Source: Acanthosepion pharaonis
Lineage: Eukaryota > Mollusca > Cephalopoda > Sepiida > Sepiidae
Reading direction: 5' to 3'
DNA: 64,000 bases
Assembly: GCA_903632075.3 (NCBI GenBank)
Contig: CAHIKZ030002090.1
Coordinates: forward strand, 3,224,501 to 3,288,500
This document shows, piece by piece, positions 55,259 through 64,000 of this stretch (its first letter is position 1; each line of letters begins with the position of its first letter). Position numbers and translations under genes: made by a program. Under the pieces are notes generated by a model. It saw only the letters and a program-made list of their open reading frames with translations. It was not told where the DNA came from and did no database searches.

Positions 55259-55449
55259 ATCATTATAATCTCATTCTAGAAAAACTGATGCACTTTCTTT
55301 CTACACCTGCTCTACTACACTTGATTTAGTGGTTTCCTTTCAAATAATGATTTTCAAGTGATTAAGTTTGATTTAAGAGGACAGCTGGTTTTGTTTACAT
55401 ATATTATCAGAACTGCAGATTTTTACATATACATCCTTTGATTATAGTC
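55259..55449 (+). repeat. left arm of a second long inverted repeat
   Basis: Starts 'atcattataatctcattcta' and ends 'tacatcctttgattata'. It is the reverse complement of 56887-57066. Shared words: 'gcactttctttctacacctg', 'cttgatttagtggtttcctt', 'aagaggacaactggttttg'-like. Confidence 0.85.
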
Positions 55450-55497
55450 CTACTAATTAACCCATAGAAGAGCCACTCAAAGTAGAGGGTTACTCAA

Positions 55498-55961
55498 TGA
55501 AATTGTTGTATGAACATAAGAGGAGGAGGAGGAAAAAAGTGCAAATTATGAGGATATGTATAAAAGATAATGATTAACCATAGACTTGAAGAGGTTAAGT
55601 TTATAGCAGTTGGGGAAGGAGTCTGTTCCACAAAATAGCATTTCTCAGAAAGAAGTGGTCTGAATGGAACTTCTAACAGAATATGAAGAGAATAGGGATG
55701 ATTTAGCTCTGTGTATGTGGCATGGTGGGATTTAGCTGTGAAGGTCTGAGCTGGTGGAAATAATGAATGTAGCTCATCAAAATATCTACTGTGGAAATAG
55801 CAACAGAATAATAGAAAGCTTGGGATGTTTTGCCTGTGGGGGAAAAGAAGTTGTAAAGTGGGAAATAATTCATTACCCACAAGGCCGTGGAGGCACTTTT
55901 GAACTTTATCAAGGCTGAAAAGTGAGGACTGGGCAGCTCCAGCACAGATATGCCAGCATGC

Positions 55962-55962
<1 letters not shown>
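55498..55962 (-). pseudogene. LINE-A2 C-terminal relic
   Basis: Minus pieces: 'CWHICAGAAQSSLFSLDK' (about 55955-55905), 'GNELFPTLQLLFPHRQN', 'LLFCCYFHSRYFDELHSL', 'FPPAQTFTAKSHHATYTEL' and 'NHPYSLHILLEVPFRP'. The order and content match the LINE-A2 C-terminus. It is inside the 55.3-57.1 kb inverted-repeat element, so it inserted later than that element or is part of it. Confidence 0.85.

Positions 55963-56030
<68 letters not shown>
55963..56030. repeat. (TA)n microsatellite
   Basis: About 30 TA units at the 5' edge of the LINE-A2 fragment, ending in 'tgtatgtatg'. Confidence 0.95.
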
Positions 56031-56031
<1 letters not shown>

Positions 56032-56199
56032 AGAAAGGTAGGAGATATTGGTCAATAAAATTGTTGGCTATTGTTAAAATTTCCCAGTGTCTAGATAGCC
56101 ACTCCTTGTCTGGGAACGTAGTCAATTGTATTACCATGACTGAACAATTTTTACCGAAAAGGTTTCTCTATTTAACCAGAGTAATACTGCACACACATT

Positions 56200-56325
56200 A
56201 TTAAGGCTTACAGCTATATCACATTGAAACACCTGTTCTTGTATGATCACTGAAGTTAAGTAACATCGATGTTATCAGTACCTAGATGGCCGACTGTTTG
56301 CAAATACTAGGTGCTATAATTAGTA
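56200..56325 (+). mobile_element. 5S rRNA-like head, plus strand (SINE copy 3)
   Basis: 'gatcactgaagttaagtaac', 'cagtacctagatggccgact' and 'atactaggtgctataatt' are in the 5S order. The body of the SINE does not follow on this strand; instead a minus-strand copy begins. Confidence 0.8.
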
Positions 56326-56334
56326 GATCATGTA

Positions 56335-56642
56335 TCAGTAAATATTTTCAGAATCATTTGGTGATAATAAATGATTTTACTGATACACAAGTCCTACTAA
56401 TTAATCCATGGAAGAAGAGGTGGATTCATGCCTTTCTCAAAGGTATTTGTGCCTAAGTGAATGTAATGAACCCAACTGGAATTGGAACTCAGTTCTACAA
56501 TTTCCAATTCTGAACAGTTATCTATTACATTGCCGGTACATTCAAGATTATAGCATCTGATACTTCCAAATAGCCACCCAAAAATCTAAATATTTTCTGC
56601 CTTTAAATAACCTGTAAAAGGTTGATGAGCCCCCCCCATTAA
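56335..56642 (-). mobile_element. 5S rRNA-derived SINE, minus copy facing copy 3
   Basis: The plus strand shows 'tacacaagtcctactaatta', 'ttggaactcagttctacaat', a tRNA-like head complement 'tatctattacattgccgg', a short 5S remnant at about 56548-56600 and the tail complement 'ctgtaaaaggttgatgag' at about 56613. The 5S part is largely deleted. It is oppositely oriented to 56200-56325. Confidence 0.7.
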
Positions 56643-56886
56643 ATCAATTACACATTATCAATCCTATAAAACAATAATTTTTTTTATTGTAGCGATTTAG
56701 ATAAGCCTTATATCATCTGAGTAAAAGATTCAAACTAAGATTGTAACTGTCACAAAACTAATTCTTCTGAAAGTTTTGATACATTTTCAGTTAGCAAAAT
56801 GCTGTGTAACTAACGACATCAAGGCAAGCTCAGAACTACACTATTCAACTATCTTGAAAAAATTAGTCTTCTAGAGGAGAAAAATA

Positions 56887-57066
56887 TAATTAAAAGGTTG
56901 CATATGTAAAAGTCTGTGAAATATATATAAGCAAAACCAGTTGTCCTCTTAGATCAAATTTAATCACTTGAAAACCATTATTTGAAAGGAAACCACTAAA
57001 TCAAGTGTAGCAGAGCAGGTGTAGAAAGAAAGTGCATCAGCTTTTCTAGAATGGCATTATAATGAT
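56887..57066 (-). repeat. right arm of a second long inverted repeat
   Basis: Reverse complement of 55259-55449, with about 85-90% visual identity. The span between outer ends is 1.8 kb. The interval 56645-56886 holds unassigned AT-rich DNA. Confidence 0.85.
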
Positions 57067-57069
57067 GAA

Positions 57070-57335
57070 CAATTAACAATTTGAAAAGAAATTGGTGCAT
57101 ATTTTGGCAGCAAGAATTCATTTAAATTTGTATTACATTTAATCAGCAAGGTCTGTAATTTTTTTTTTTTTGTATTTCACTTTTTAAAGCTGTTGTTGCA
57201 AACTTGTAGATAAACAATCCAAAGGTCATATTAGAGTATTTCTGACTGTTTTGTCATTAACAGAAGGTAAATATTGTCAGTATTGTAAACAGTTGTCCAT
57301 CTCTTTCTCTCTCAATACAGACAAACCATAAAAAT
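57070..57335. other. AT-rich DNA, nothing recognised
   Basis: T-run at about 57160-57171. Confidence 0.5.
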
Positions 57336-57339
57336 ATTT

Positions 57340-57565
57340 CTTGACACCCCACTGTTTGGGTAAATAGGACAGACTGGGGCCTATAGCCTTGAATAGCAAC
57401 AAGTCTAGAAGAAAAACTGAATTCAAACCAGCCTGCAGAAGATTGGGCTCTGTCAGGTTAGCTTGCTCAAAAAGACACCAGTGCTATGGGTTACAGTATA
57501 TGTGGTATCCCTATGATCCTAAGGGGCTATGGGAGTCATGGTTTTGATTATAATAGGGTCACATC
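57340..57565 (+). mobile_element. SINE-A body fragment
   Basis: 'gggtaaataggacagactgg', 'gcctatagccttgaatagca' and 'aagtctagaagaaaaactg' match the middle of SINE-A. The following 'aaaagacaccagtgctatg' module is of unknown origin. No head. Confidence 0.6.
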
Positions 57566-58020
57566 AGTTAAGCTAAGTTAATGCCTGCATGGAAATGAAT
57601 GTAGTATCTTTTTTTTGACAAGAATATTCATCTTTGGTGTTTTGATCTGTTCTAAAGTGTACATTAGATCTGTAATCAGTAGAAATCATGTTGAAGTTTG
57701 TTTCTTCTTTTATCTCCTAAATAAGAACACTACAGTTTAATTTATTTCATAGGACCGAATGCTAAGGTCTTCTATTAAAGTGAAAACAAACCAGCTGAGA
57801 AAATGTGTTTTTTTTTTTTTTGTCAAGATGTCAATATTTTGTTTATACCGTTTCTGAGATAAAGTCATTTTATAATGGCAATGTCAAATCTTCAAGCATT
57901 TATCTCTGTTATGGGAAAATTCAGCTGCCAAAATTATTGTTTTGAACACTGGTTTCCATATCACTTTTTTTTTTTTTCAACGTACAGGGTGGTCTGAAAG
58001 TTTTGTCATGCCTACATTTT
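57566..58020. other. AT-rich DNA, nothing recognised
   Basis: T-runs at 57806-57821, 57964-57978. No coding or repeat signal. Confidence 0.5.
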
Positions 58021-58027
58021 TTTTTTT

Positions 58028-58957
58028 TTAAAGCATTTCACCCCAAGCAAAGTGAGAGTGCCACTAGCACACAGGGGGTTACAGAGCATGAAAGTAAGAC
58101 TAAAGATTGGTGTTTGATGAAAGGATAAAGAGAATGACAGGGATCATAATCAAGGCATCATAATATGTCGATTGATATTACATTTGAACATTTGAAGATT
58201 ATAGCTATCAGGGAAGCAATAAGAGGAAGGGAGTTCTACTGTTGGGAAGTGGGAGAGAAGAATTTGTGGTTACATTTAAGTGTTTCAACAGTGAAAGGTT
58301 ATGACTGAGATGCCAACCTAGTAGCATGCTTAAATTCATGCAGTTTGGGCACCAGTGAAAATAGCTTGTTAGAGCAGTTACCATGAAAATATTTGTAGAA
58401 AAGATAGAGGAAGGCCACATCATTTCTGTAAAAAAGTGACCAAGTCGAGATGCCAGGTCAGCACCTATCACATTGCATATCCATCTTTGGATTCTGTCAA
58501 GAACCTCAAGAGTGGGGGCACCAGACCATATAATGGCAACAGTATTCCATGCAAGAACAAATGGTAGATTTGAAGGATGGACTCAGACAAGAAAGACCTT
58601 CTTCAACTTTCTTTGCGGTAGATGGAGCTATTGATTCAATGTAGTTGTCCCACTTCAGGTCAGTTGCAAACGTGAGACCAAGGTGGCACAGAGAGATACT
58701 CTTTTGGAGTTGAGCATTAGCCATGCTGATAGGACGCAGGGTTTCTCTATGGTGGGTAAATGAGAGCAGTTTCATTTTGGAGGCATTAAAGTTTACAAGT
58801 CATTTCCTGCCCCAGTCAATTGGAGGTATTTTCAAGACCAACAGCCAGGTTAACTTTCTTCAGCAATGCCAGATTTATTAATGAGACATGAGTAAATGGC
58901 TGTGTCGTCTGTGTAAATGCTTACTTAAGAACTGATGACATCAGAAAGATCGTTGAT
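58028..58957 (-). pseudogene. LINE-A 3' half, interrupted copy
   Basis: Minus strand from 58957: 'INDLSDVISS', then 'SIYTDDTAIYSCLINKSG', in which the catalytic Asp pair is kept (YTDD). After it come 'SHHRETLRPISMANAQ'-like, 'CHLGLTFATDLKWDNYIES', 'CMEYCCHYMVWCPHS', 'FLYLFYKYFHGNCSNKLFS', 'LHEFKHATRLASQS' and 'PTSQQxNSLPL'. The 3' end has 'catttcaccccaagcaaag' beside a T-run. The frame is shifted in several places. Continues at 59369 beyond a DR1 insertion. Confidence 0.9.
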
Positions 58958-59368
58958 TTGCTTTGGTTTACAGCATATCAACCTCAATGGGTTATTTAAT
59001 ACCAACAAAATTTTTATTACTGGTAATATTTTGTTTTGTCAAAAATCTATTTCTGGTAATAATTTTTTCCTCAAAAATGTATTGTTGGTAATTTTTTTTT
59101 TCAAAAATTTATTGTTGATGATAATTTTTTTTTTTTTTTTTTACAAAGTATTTCTGGTATTAAAACCCATTTTTACACTTTTATAGTGTTTTTACCCTAG
59201 TTTTGGGGTTACTATTTACCCATAGCTGGGAGCCCCTAACAGGTGCTACCACCCCGGGTCAGGGTGGACCTGGGAACACTAGCAATTAAGAGGTGGTTAC
59301 ACACTCCTCAAAACCTCTTGATCAGAGACCTTGCTGCTGGACGTAGTTTGTCATCATACCCAGGATGT
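58958..59368 (+). repeat. DR1 dispersed repeat, copy 2, inserted in LINE-A
   Basis: 'ttgctttggtttacagcata', 'caacctcaatgggttattta', T-runs with 'ttattgttggtaattttt', 'ttatagtgtttttacccta', 'ggtcagggtggacctgggaa', 'cacactcctcaaaacctctt' and end 'tcatcatacccaggatg'. It splits the LINE-A frame within one or two codons. Confidence 0.85.
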
Positions 59369-59745
59369 GAAGAACAGAAACAGAGTAGGACTGAGGATAG
59401 AGCTGTAGGGAATGCCAGCATTCGTATGAAAGGAACTGGAGGAGAACTCGTTTAGGATAACATTCATTGCACAGTTTGACAGGAATGATTGGATTAAATC
59501 AAAGAAATATATCCCTGAAGCTTACGAAGCAGGCCAGCATACCAAACCCTGTCAAATATCTTAGAGATATCTAGAGCCACAGCTTGAGCTTTGCTGTTAT
59601 TATCAAGAGCTTAGTATATAAATTCAGTTATTGCCATAAGTACATCAGCAGTAGATTCAGCAAAGTGAAAACCATATTGTTTGTCAGAAAAAATTTTCTA
59701 TTTTAATGCTCTGTTGGGTATTATCAAATAGAGAGTTTCACATGA
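59369..59745 (-). pseudogene. LINE-A, upstream part of the interrupted copy
   Basis: From about 59690 down: 'QYGFHFAESTADVLMAI'-like, 'TEFIYKALDNNSKAQAVAL' (59635-59575), 'DISKIFDRVWYAGLL' (the palm A motif, with Asp and AFDRVW-like), 'RDIFLxFNPIIPVKLC', and at 59440-59369 'AGIPYSSILSPTLFLFF' (family AGVPQGSILGPTLFL). These precede INDLSDVISS directly. Decayed and frame-broken. Confidence 0.85.
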
Positions 59746-60640
59746 ACGATACCAGAATACCCATCAGTTGAATGATGGCGTTCAGAAAGCCTTTGCAACA
59801 ATCAACGAAGCACAGCTTTGTAAAATTTCACAAAGGACAATGCACCACATCTTTTTGTGCTCTGAGAAGATGGTGTTCATACAGACCTTTTCAATGTGTG
59901 ACAGCATCAACAAAAGTGAATAAACTGAACTCAATACTAGTGCTTTGTATGACTGTATTACTTGTTTTAGTGTTCTCATTACTAACTCATTACTGCTTTT
60001 AAAAAAATACTCATCAGTCTATTTAATGACCAGTGTTTACATGTGCTTGAGTAGACCTCTCCTTTTTTGGTTTTTAAAAACAGTGAAATTAATGTCTACT
60101 TGCCTAGATCATTGAAAGTCTTCTTAAAGAAAATGTGCCTTTTAGCAGAGATCAAACTTACATTTGCTTTTTTTTGTTTTTTTCCTGTGAAGCCACCTTT
60201 CACTTAGCATGCTGTTATAGTAGTAATGTTTGCAGCAATAAAAAAAAAAAAATTGAATGAGAAAGTCCATTAATTAGATTTGTTTTTGTTGGGTTTCAGG
60301 CATGTAAAATATAAGGTAGTCAATACAGAGACTGAAAAGTCACAGATATACAATGAACAATGTATTTTCTTCGTAAAATTATATATTATTATACAATGAA
60401 TCATTCATACAATAAGTAGATTAGTAAAGTTAATGATATAAAATAGCAAAATCCCTTCACTAACTAAATTTTAAAAATGCATTAACCCACTAATCACTTG
60501 TTTAATGTTATGATCCTTGTTTTTTTAAAATTATAAACTGTATTAGGTCTTCCTTAAATACACAAGTACTTTTGACGGTTCCTCTGGTCATCAGGCATTG
60601 AAATTATTTTGTTTTTTGTAAAATTCAAGTAGTATGCATG
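59746..60640. other. AT-rich DNA, nothing recognised
   Basis: The 76-codon frame at 59772-60002 has no known domain. A-run at 60239-60252. Confidence 0.45.
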
Positions 60641-60641
60641 C

Positions 60642-60644
<3 letters not shown>

Positions 60645-60703
<59 letters not shown>
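60645..60703. repeat. (TA)n microsatellite
   Basis: About 29 TA units, preceded by 'atgcatgcata'. Confidence 0.95.
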
Positions 60704-60706
<3 letters not shown>

Positions 60707-60779
60707 GATTAATACAAATATCAAATTTGACACTTAGCTTATTGATGCTATATTTATTTATTATTTTTTTATTTATTTT

Positions 60780-61345
60780 TTTTTAATTGGTGGTAATATG
60801 ACTAGGATGCAAGGGTTACAGGGAGTGAAAGAGAATGAGAAGACTTTAGTTAGAAGAAGTGAGAAAATAGACAATAGAAGAACAGGGTTCAGGAAGAAAG
60901 AAGATTGCAATTGATATTGCACTTAAATTTTTAAAGATTGTAGGTGACTGGGAATCAAGAAATCAGAAGAGAGTTCCACAGGTGAGAAGTGTGAGAAAAG
61001 AAACTATTAGAATAAAAATTACAGTTACACCTGACGATTTCAGTAGTAAAAAAAAAAAAAAAGAGACAGTTGCCAGTCTAGTGGCACACATTAATGCATC
61101 TAGTCAAGGCACCAGGGAAAAAAGCTCTTAAGAACAGTTGCCATGAAAATATTTTTAGAAAAGATGGAGGGAAGACATGTCATGTCGGTGAGAAAGTGAC
61201 TGAAGTTACCAGGTCAGAATAGATTATATTACAGACCCTTTTAATTTTGCCAAGAATCTTGAGATATACAGCAGAAGTACCAGACCAGATATGGTAGCAG
61301 TATTCAATATGAATAAAAAAAAAAAAAAAAAAAATAGGTAAAAAT
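60780..61345 (-). pseudogene. LINE-A C-terminal relic
   Basis: Minus strand: 'YCYHIWSGTSAVYLKILGK' (61300-61245), 'NIIYSDLVTS' (about 61225), 'KIFSWQLF' (about 61150), 'LTRCINVCH' and 'LTCGTLFxFLDSQSPTIFK' (about 60985-60925). Interrupted by A-runs (61050-61063, 61314-61335). Heavily decayed. Confidence 0.75.
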
Positions 61346-61815
61346 AAACAGCCTTCAAGTAATATTTAGCAATCTGGTCTCACTATTACTGCACAATGAG
61401 AAAATCTGTTTTTGTAGTAACAAAAGGCAGACTCAGCACAATTTGAAGCAAGCAAGCATCATTTTGCCATAACTGAATTTGTGTGTGTGTGGGGGGGGAG
61501 TATTAGGAATTATAATTTTTTTTTTTAAATTGTAAAATTCCGTGGTTATATTAACACAAGACATATTTGGATACTTGGCACCACTTACCATCTCAAATAT
61601 TCAAATACATTTGAAATGTTTCATGGGTGATAACTAGTTACCTATAATCGTATTTTTTAGAGTTATCTTGATTCTTTCATCCTGAAATAGTCTGATGATA
61701 GACAAGGATTAGTAATTACACTCCAACAACATTAAATGCCAAATCTTTGGGAAAAAAACAAAAAAACAAAATGTCTGAGCATATCAATTTTCATGACATT
61801 TGGGACTGGTAGAAA
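61346..61815. other. AT-rich DNA, nothing recognised
   Basis: Includes 'tgtgtgtgtggggggggag' near 61481 and a T-run at 61521-61529. Confidence 0.5.
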
Positions 61816-61818
61816 CAT

Positions 61819-61823
61819 TATTT

Positions 61824-61859
<36 letters not shown>
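61819..61859. repeat. T-run directly followed by A-run
   Basis: About 24 T then about 16 A; a perfect foldback of simple sequence at the 5' edge of a LINE-A2 fragment. Confidence 0.9.
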
Positions 61860-62255
61860 TTCACTTTTCTCCAACTGAGGTTCCAAACTACTGCCAAGGT
61901 CAACATGCAATTTGATACTAATGATAAATTTTATCAGTCTACTTCATGGCAATCACAGCTTTCATCAGCTTTACTAAATTGTACCACTCCAGAAAATACA
62001 GGACTCCTCCTGCCATGCTCTATCTTTACAAAACAGAGATCAGACCAGAAATAGAGTATTGCTGCTGGAGCTGCTAAATCCTCAATTTCCAGATTTGACA
62101 GGGTTTAAAAAAAAAATTGTACACAGCCTTGTAGATGGTGACTTGTTTTTACCCTACAACCTCTTTCCCCATAGATAAAGCAAAGCTAGCCTCTCACCAG
62201 TTCAGGTCTTCACAGAACAGATGTTCCATGACATACCACATAATCAGAATCGACT
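61860..62255 (+). pseudogene. LINE-A2 relic, plus-strand part
   Basis: Plus strand: 'FQTTAKVNMQF', 'NCTTPENTGLLLPCSIFTK' then 'IRPEIEYCCWSC' (family IRPRMEYC.H.W), 'VHSLVDGDLFLPYNLFPHR' (family SLVGD.LFSTLQPLSHR) and 'PVQVFTEQMFHD'. Frame shifts throughout. Followed by the inverted C-terminal piece. Confidence 0.75.
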
Positions 62256-62264
62256 TAACCTGTT

Positions 62265-62452
62265 AAATACTATCCTACCAATTAGTTGTTAGAGGAAAAG
62301 ATGTCCGAGTGAAACTTTCTTCTTACAATTGGAGTATAGGGTTAATTGGGTGATTCACCTCCATGGAAGTAGCATGATATGTTTTAGCTATAAAGGTTTG
62401 GAACTAAAGAATGCAGCTCATCTGAACATTACCCATGGAAATCAAGAGACTG
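62265..62452 (-). pseudogene. LINE-A2 relic, inverted C-terminal part
   Basis: Minus strand: 'CSDELH'-like remnant near 62420, 'KPLxLKHIMLLP' (frame-shifted TFTAKTYHAT), 'EVNHPI' and 'YSNCKKKVSLGHLFL' (family YIPIVRRKFHSDSFF). It is the next stretch of the same domain but on the opposite strand. Confidence 0.65.
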
Positions 62453-62454
62453 AT

Positions 62455-62745
62455 TCATTTTCTATGGCTTATCAATCCATTACAGGTTATTTAAAGCTAG
62501 AAAATATTTTTAGATTATAAAAATACTTTTGGAGATGATGATTTTAGTGATACAAGTCTTACTAATTAACCCATACCTGGGGGAAAGAGGTGGATTCAAT
62601 TCTGCACCCTCATCCAAATTTACAGTATCTGGTATTCTCAAGTGGTCACACCATTTAGGTACTGAGCAAGCACAACATTACTTAACTTTGGTGATCATAT
62701 GGGAACCAATGTTTCAACGTGATATGGACATAAGCCAAAATCTTA
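62455..62745 (-). mobile_element. 5S rRNA-derived SINE, copy 4
   Basis: The 5S head runs from about 62742 to 62620 on the minus strand (plus strand 'acttaactttggtgatcata', 'tcaagtggtcacaccattta'). The tRNA-like middle is shorter than in copy 1 (deletion near 62600-62615). Tail complement 'tatggcttatcaatccatta' at 62464. Confidence 0.8.
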
Positions 62746-62751
62746 ATAGTT

Positions 62752-63445
62752 GGTTGGTTGTTTTGTTTTATGGCATATCAACCTCAGTGGGTCATTTAAT
62801 GCCAACAAAATTTTGAAATAGATTCATAGCGATAGTTTGGTAAAAAAGGTGTGTATGTATAAAGATATATGTGATTGGTTTGGTTTGTTTTATGGCATAT
62901 CAACCTCAATGGGTTATTTAATGCTGCCAAAATTTTTATTGCTAGTAATATTTTGTTTTGTCAAAAATCTATTTCTGGTAATAATTTTTTCCAAAAACTA
63001 TTGCTGGCAATATTTTTTCCTGTATAGCTGGTAATTTTTTTTTTTATCAAAAATATATTGCTGGTAATACGATTTTATTTCTTTTATTTTTTTCAAAAGT
63101 ATGTTGGTTGGTAATTTTTTTTTTCTTCAAAACTTTTTGCTGGGAATTTTTTTTTCTTCAAAAATTTATTGCTGGAAATAATTTTTTACAAAGTACTTCT
63201 GGTATTAAAACTGATTTTTACACTTTCATAGTGTTTTTACCCCAGTTTTGGGGTTAACTATTTGCCCATAGCTGGGATCCTAACACATGCTACCACCCCA
63301 GGCCAGTGCAGACCTGTGAACACCAGAAATTAAGAGGTGGTTCCATGCTCCTCAAAACCTCCTGATCAGAGGCCTTGCTGTTAGACGTAGTTTTCTCGTC
63401 TCACCCAAGACGCGGATGTAGTTTATCGTCATACCCAGTACAACC
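62752..63445 (+). repeat. DR1 dispersed repeat, copy 3, with doubled start
   Basis: The start module ('tttatggcatatcaacctca') occurs twice, at 62770 and 62893. The second is followed by at least six slipped copies of 'attgctggtaatatttttt', 'tttcatagtgtttttacccc', 'ctaccaccccaggccagtg', 'cctcctgatcagaggcc' and two terminal units 'gatgtagtttatcgtc'. The longest copy; the extra length is in the slipped internal repeats. Confidence 0.8.
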
Positions 63446-63638
63446 AAAACCTTAATAGAGTAGTTATAGGTTTGTGATGATGCATCTGCAGGAAAGATAT
63501 TTCAGAGCTAAGAATAAGTCTTCCCAATCAGAGTGCATAAATTATTTTGAACTCTTCAAAGTGATGATTAAGCAGCTCCAGCTCAGATATGGCAGCATGA
63601 GTGAATATATAATCTTAGGTTGCATCATCAGCAAATAT
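63446..63638. other. short interval between DR1 copies
   Basis: A small match to LINE-A2 ('agcagctccagctcagatat', complement of a family GAA-like block) at about 63569-63600. Otherwise unassigned. Confidence 0.45.
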
Positions 63639-63639
63639 T

Positions 63640-64000
63640 TGGTTTGGTTTGGTTTATTTTACAGCATATCAACCTCAATGAGTTATTTAATGTCAACAAC
63701 ATTTTTATTGCTGGTAATATTTTGTTTTGCCAAAAATCTGTTTCTGGTAATATTTTTTGTTCAAAATAGTATTGCTGGTAATAATTTTTTTCAAAAAAGT
63801 ATTGCTGTTAACTATTTGCCCATAGCTGGGACCCTAACAGGTGCTACCACCCTGTGTCAGGGTGGACCTGAGAACACCAGCAATTAAGAGGTGGTTCCAC
63901 ATTCCTCAAAACCTCCTGATCAGAGGCCTTGCTGCGGGATGTAGTTTATCATCTTACCCAGGATGCAGATATAGTTTAACGTCTTACCCAGGACGAGCAA
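63640..64000 (+). repeat. DR1 dispersed repeat, copy 4 (runs to window edge)
   Basis: 'ggtttggtttggtttatttt', 'cagcatatcaacctcaatga', a few internal slipped units, then directly 'aactatttgcccatagctgg', 'gggtggacctgagaacacc' in variant form, and terminal units 'gatgtagtttatcatctta' and 'agatatagtttaacgtctta'. The 'ttcatagtgtttttacccc' block is missing. Confidence 0.8.

Noticed and set aside
1..64000. A new gene cluster, defence system or prokaryotic-style operon
   Set aside because: No co-directional genes, no ribosome binding sites, and every coding stretch recognised is a transposon relic.

Overview
This window reads as AT-rich, repeat-dominated, non-coding DNA from a large invertebrate genome. 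I see no prokaryotic operon structure and no convincing host protein-coding gene, exon or functional RNA gene. A cephalopod mollusc (octopus-like) is the best guess. That rests on the mix of several tRNA-derived SINE families, a 5S-rRNA-derived SINE, jockey/CR1-like LINE tails, TA/CA microsatellites and kilobase purine-rich minisatellites. It is an inference from remembered family resemblance, not from a search.

Almost every recognisable element is a transposable-element relic. I use working names. LINE-A is jockey/CR1-like and nearly always on the minus strand: about 6.4-7.1, 17.3-17.6, 18.0-18.2, 26.7-27.4, 30.6-30.9, 41.8-42.1, 53.6-55.1, 58.0-59.7 and 60.8-61.3 kb, with one plus fragment at 27.8 kb. 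LINE-A2 is a relative, in both orientations, at 17.2, 43.3-44.1, 55.5-56.0 and 61.9-62.4 kb. LINE-B is a second reverse-transcriptase family at 14.1-15.2, 31.3, 33.4 and 39.8-41.1 kb. LINE-C is a third, at 22.8-23.3 kb. SINE-A, SINE-B and SINE-C are tRNA-like; one further SINE has a 5S rRNA head. DR1 is a roughly 410-bp dispersed repeat, always in the same orientation, at 0.1, 59.0, 62.8 and 63.6 kb. DNA-transposon relics include a mariner/Tc1 copy (0.7-1.3 kb), a Tc1-like tail (28.0-28.3 kb), several MITE candidates and two elements with long inverted repeats (18.6-21.3 and 55.3-57.1 kb). A solo LTR lies at 14.4-14.9 kb. A degenerate multi-copy gene-like relic lies at 46.5-47.8 kb.

Three large purine-rich tracts stand out: 9.44-10.85 kb, 34.16-39.15 kb (5 kb, with four repeat-unit zones) and 51.73-52.58 kb. 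All have the purines on the plus strand. They create very long apparent ORFs that are artefacts of the missing bases.

Insertions are layered: a solo LTR inside LINE-B, DR1 inside LINE-A, and SINE-B inside SINE-A with an 8-bp target duplication. Tail comparisons suggest that SINE-A borrows the 3' end of LINE-B, and that the 5S SINE and DR1 share a common 3' tail. The minus-strand bias of LINE-A would fit an intron of a plus-strand gene, but no exon supports that directly. Coordinates of repeats are read by eye and are good to about 5-30 bases unless a junction is stated.
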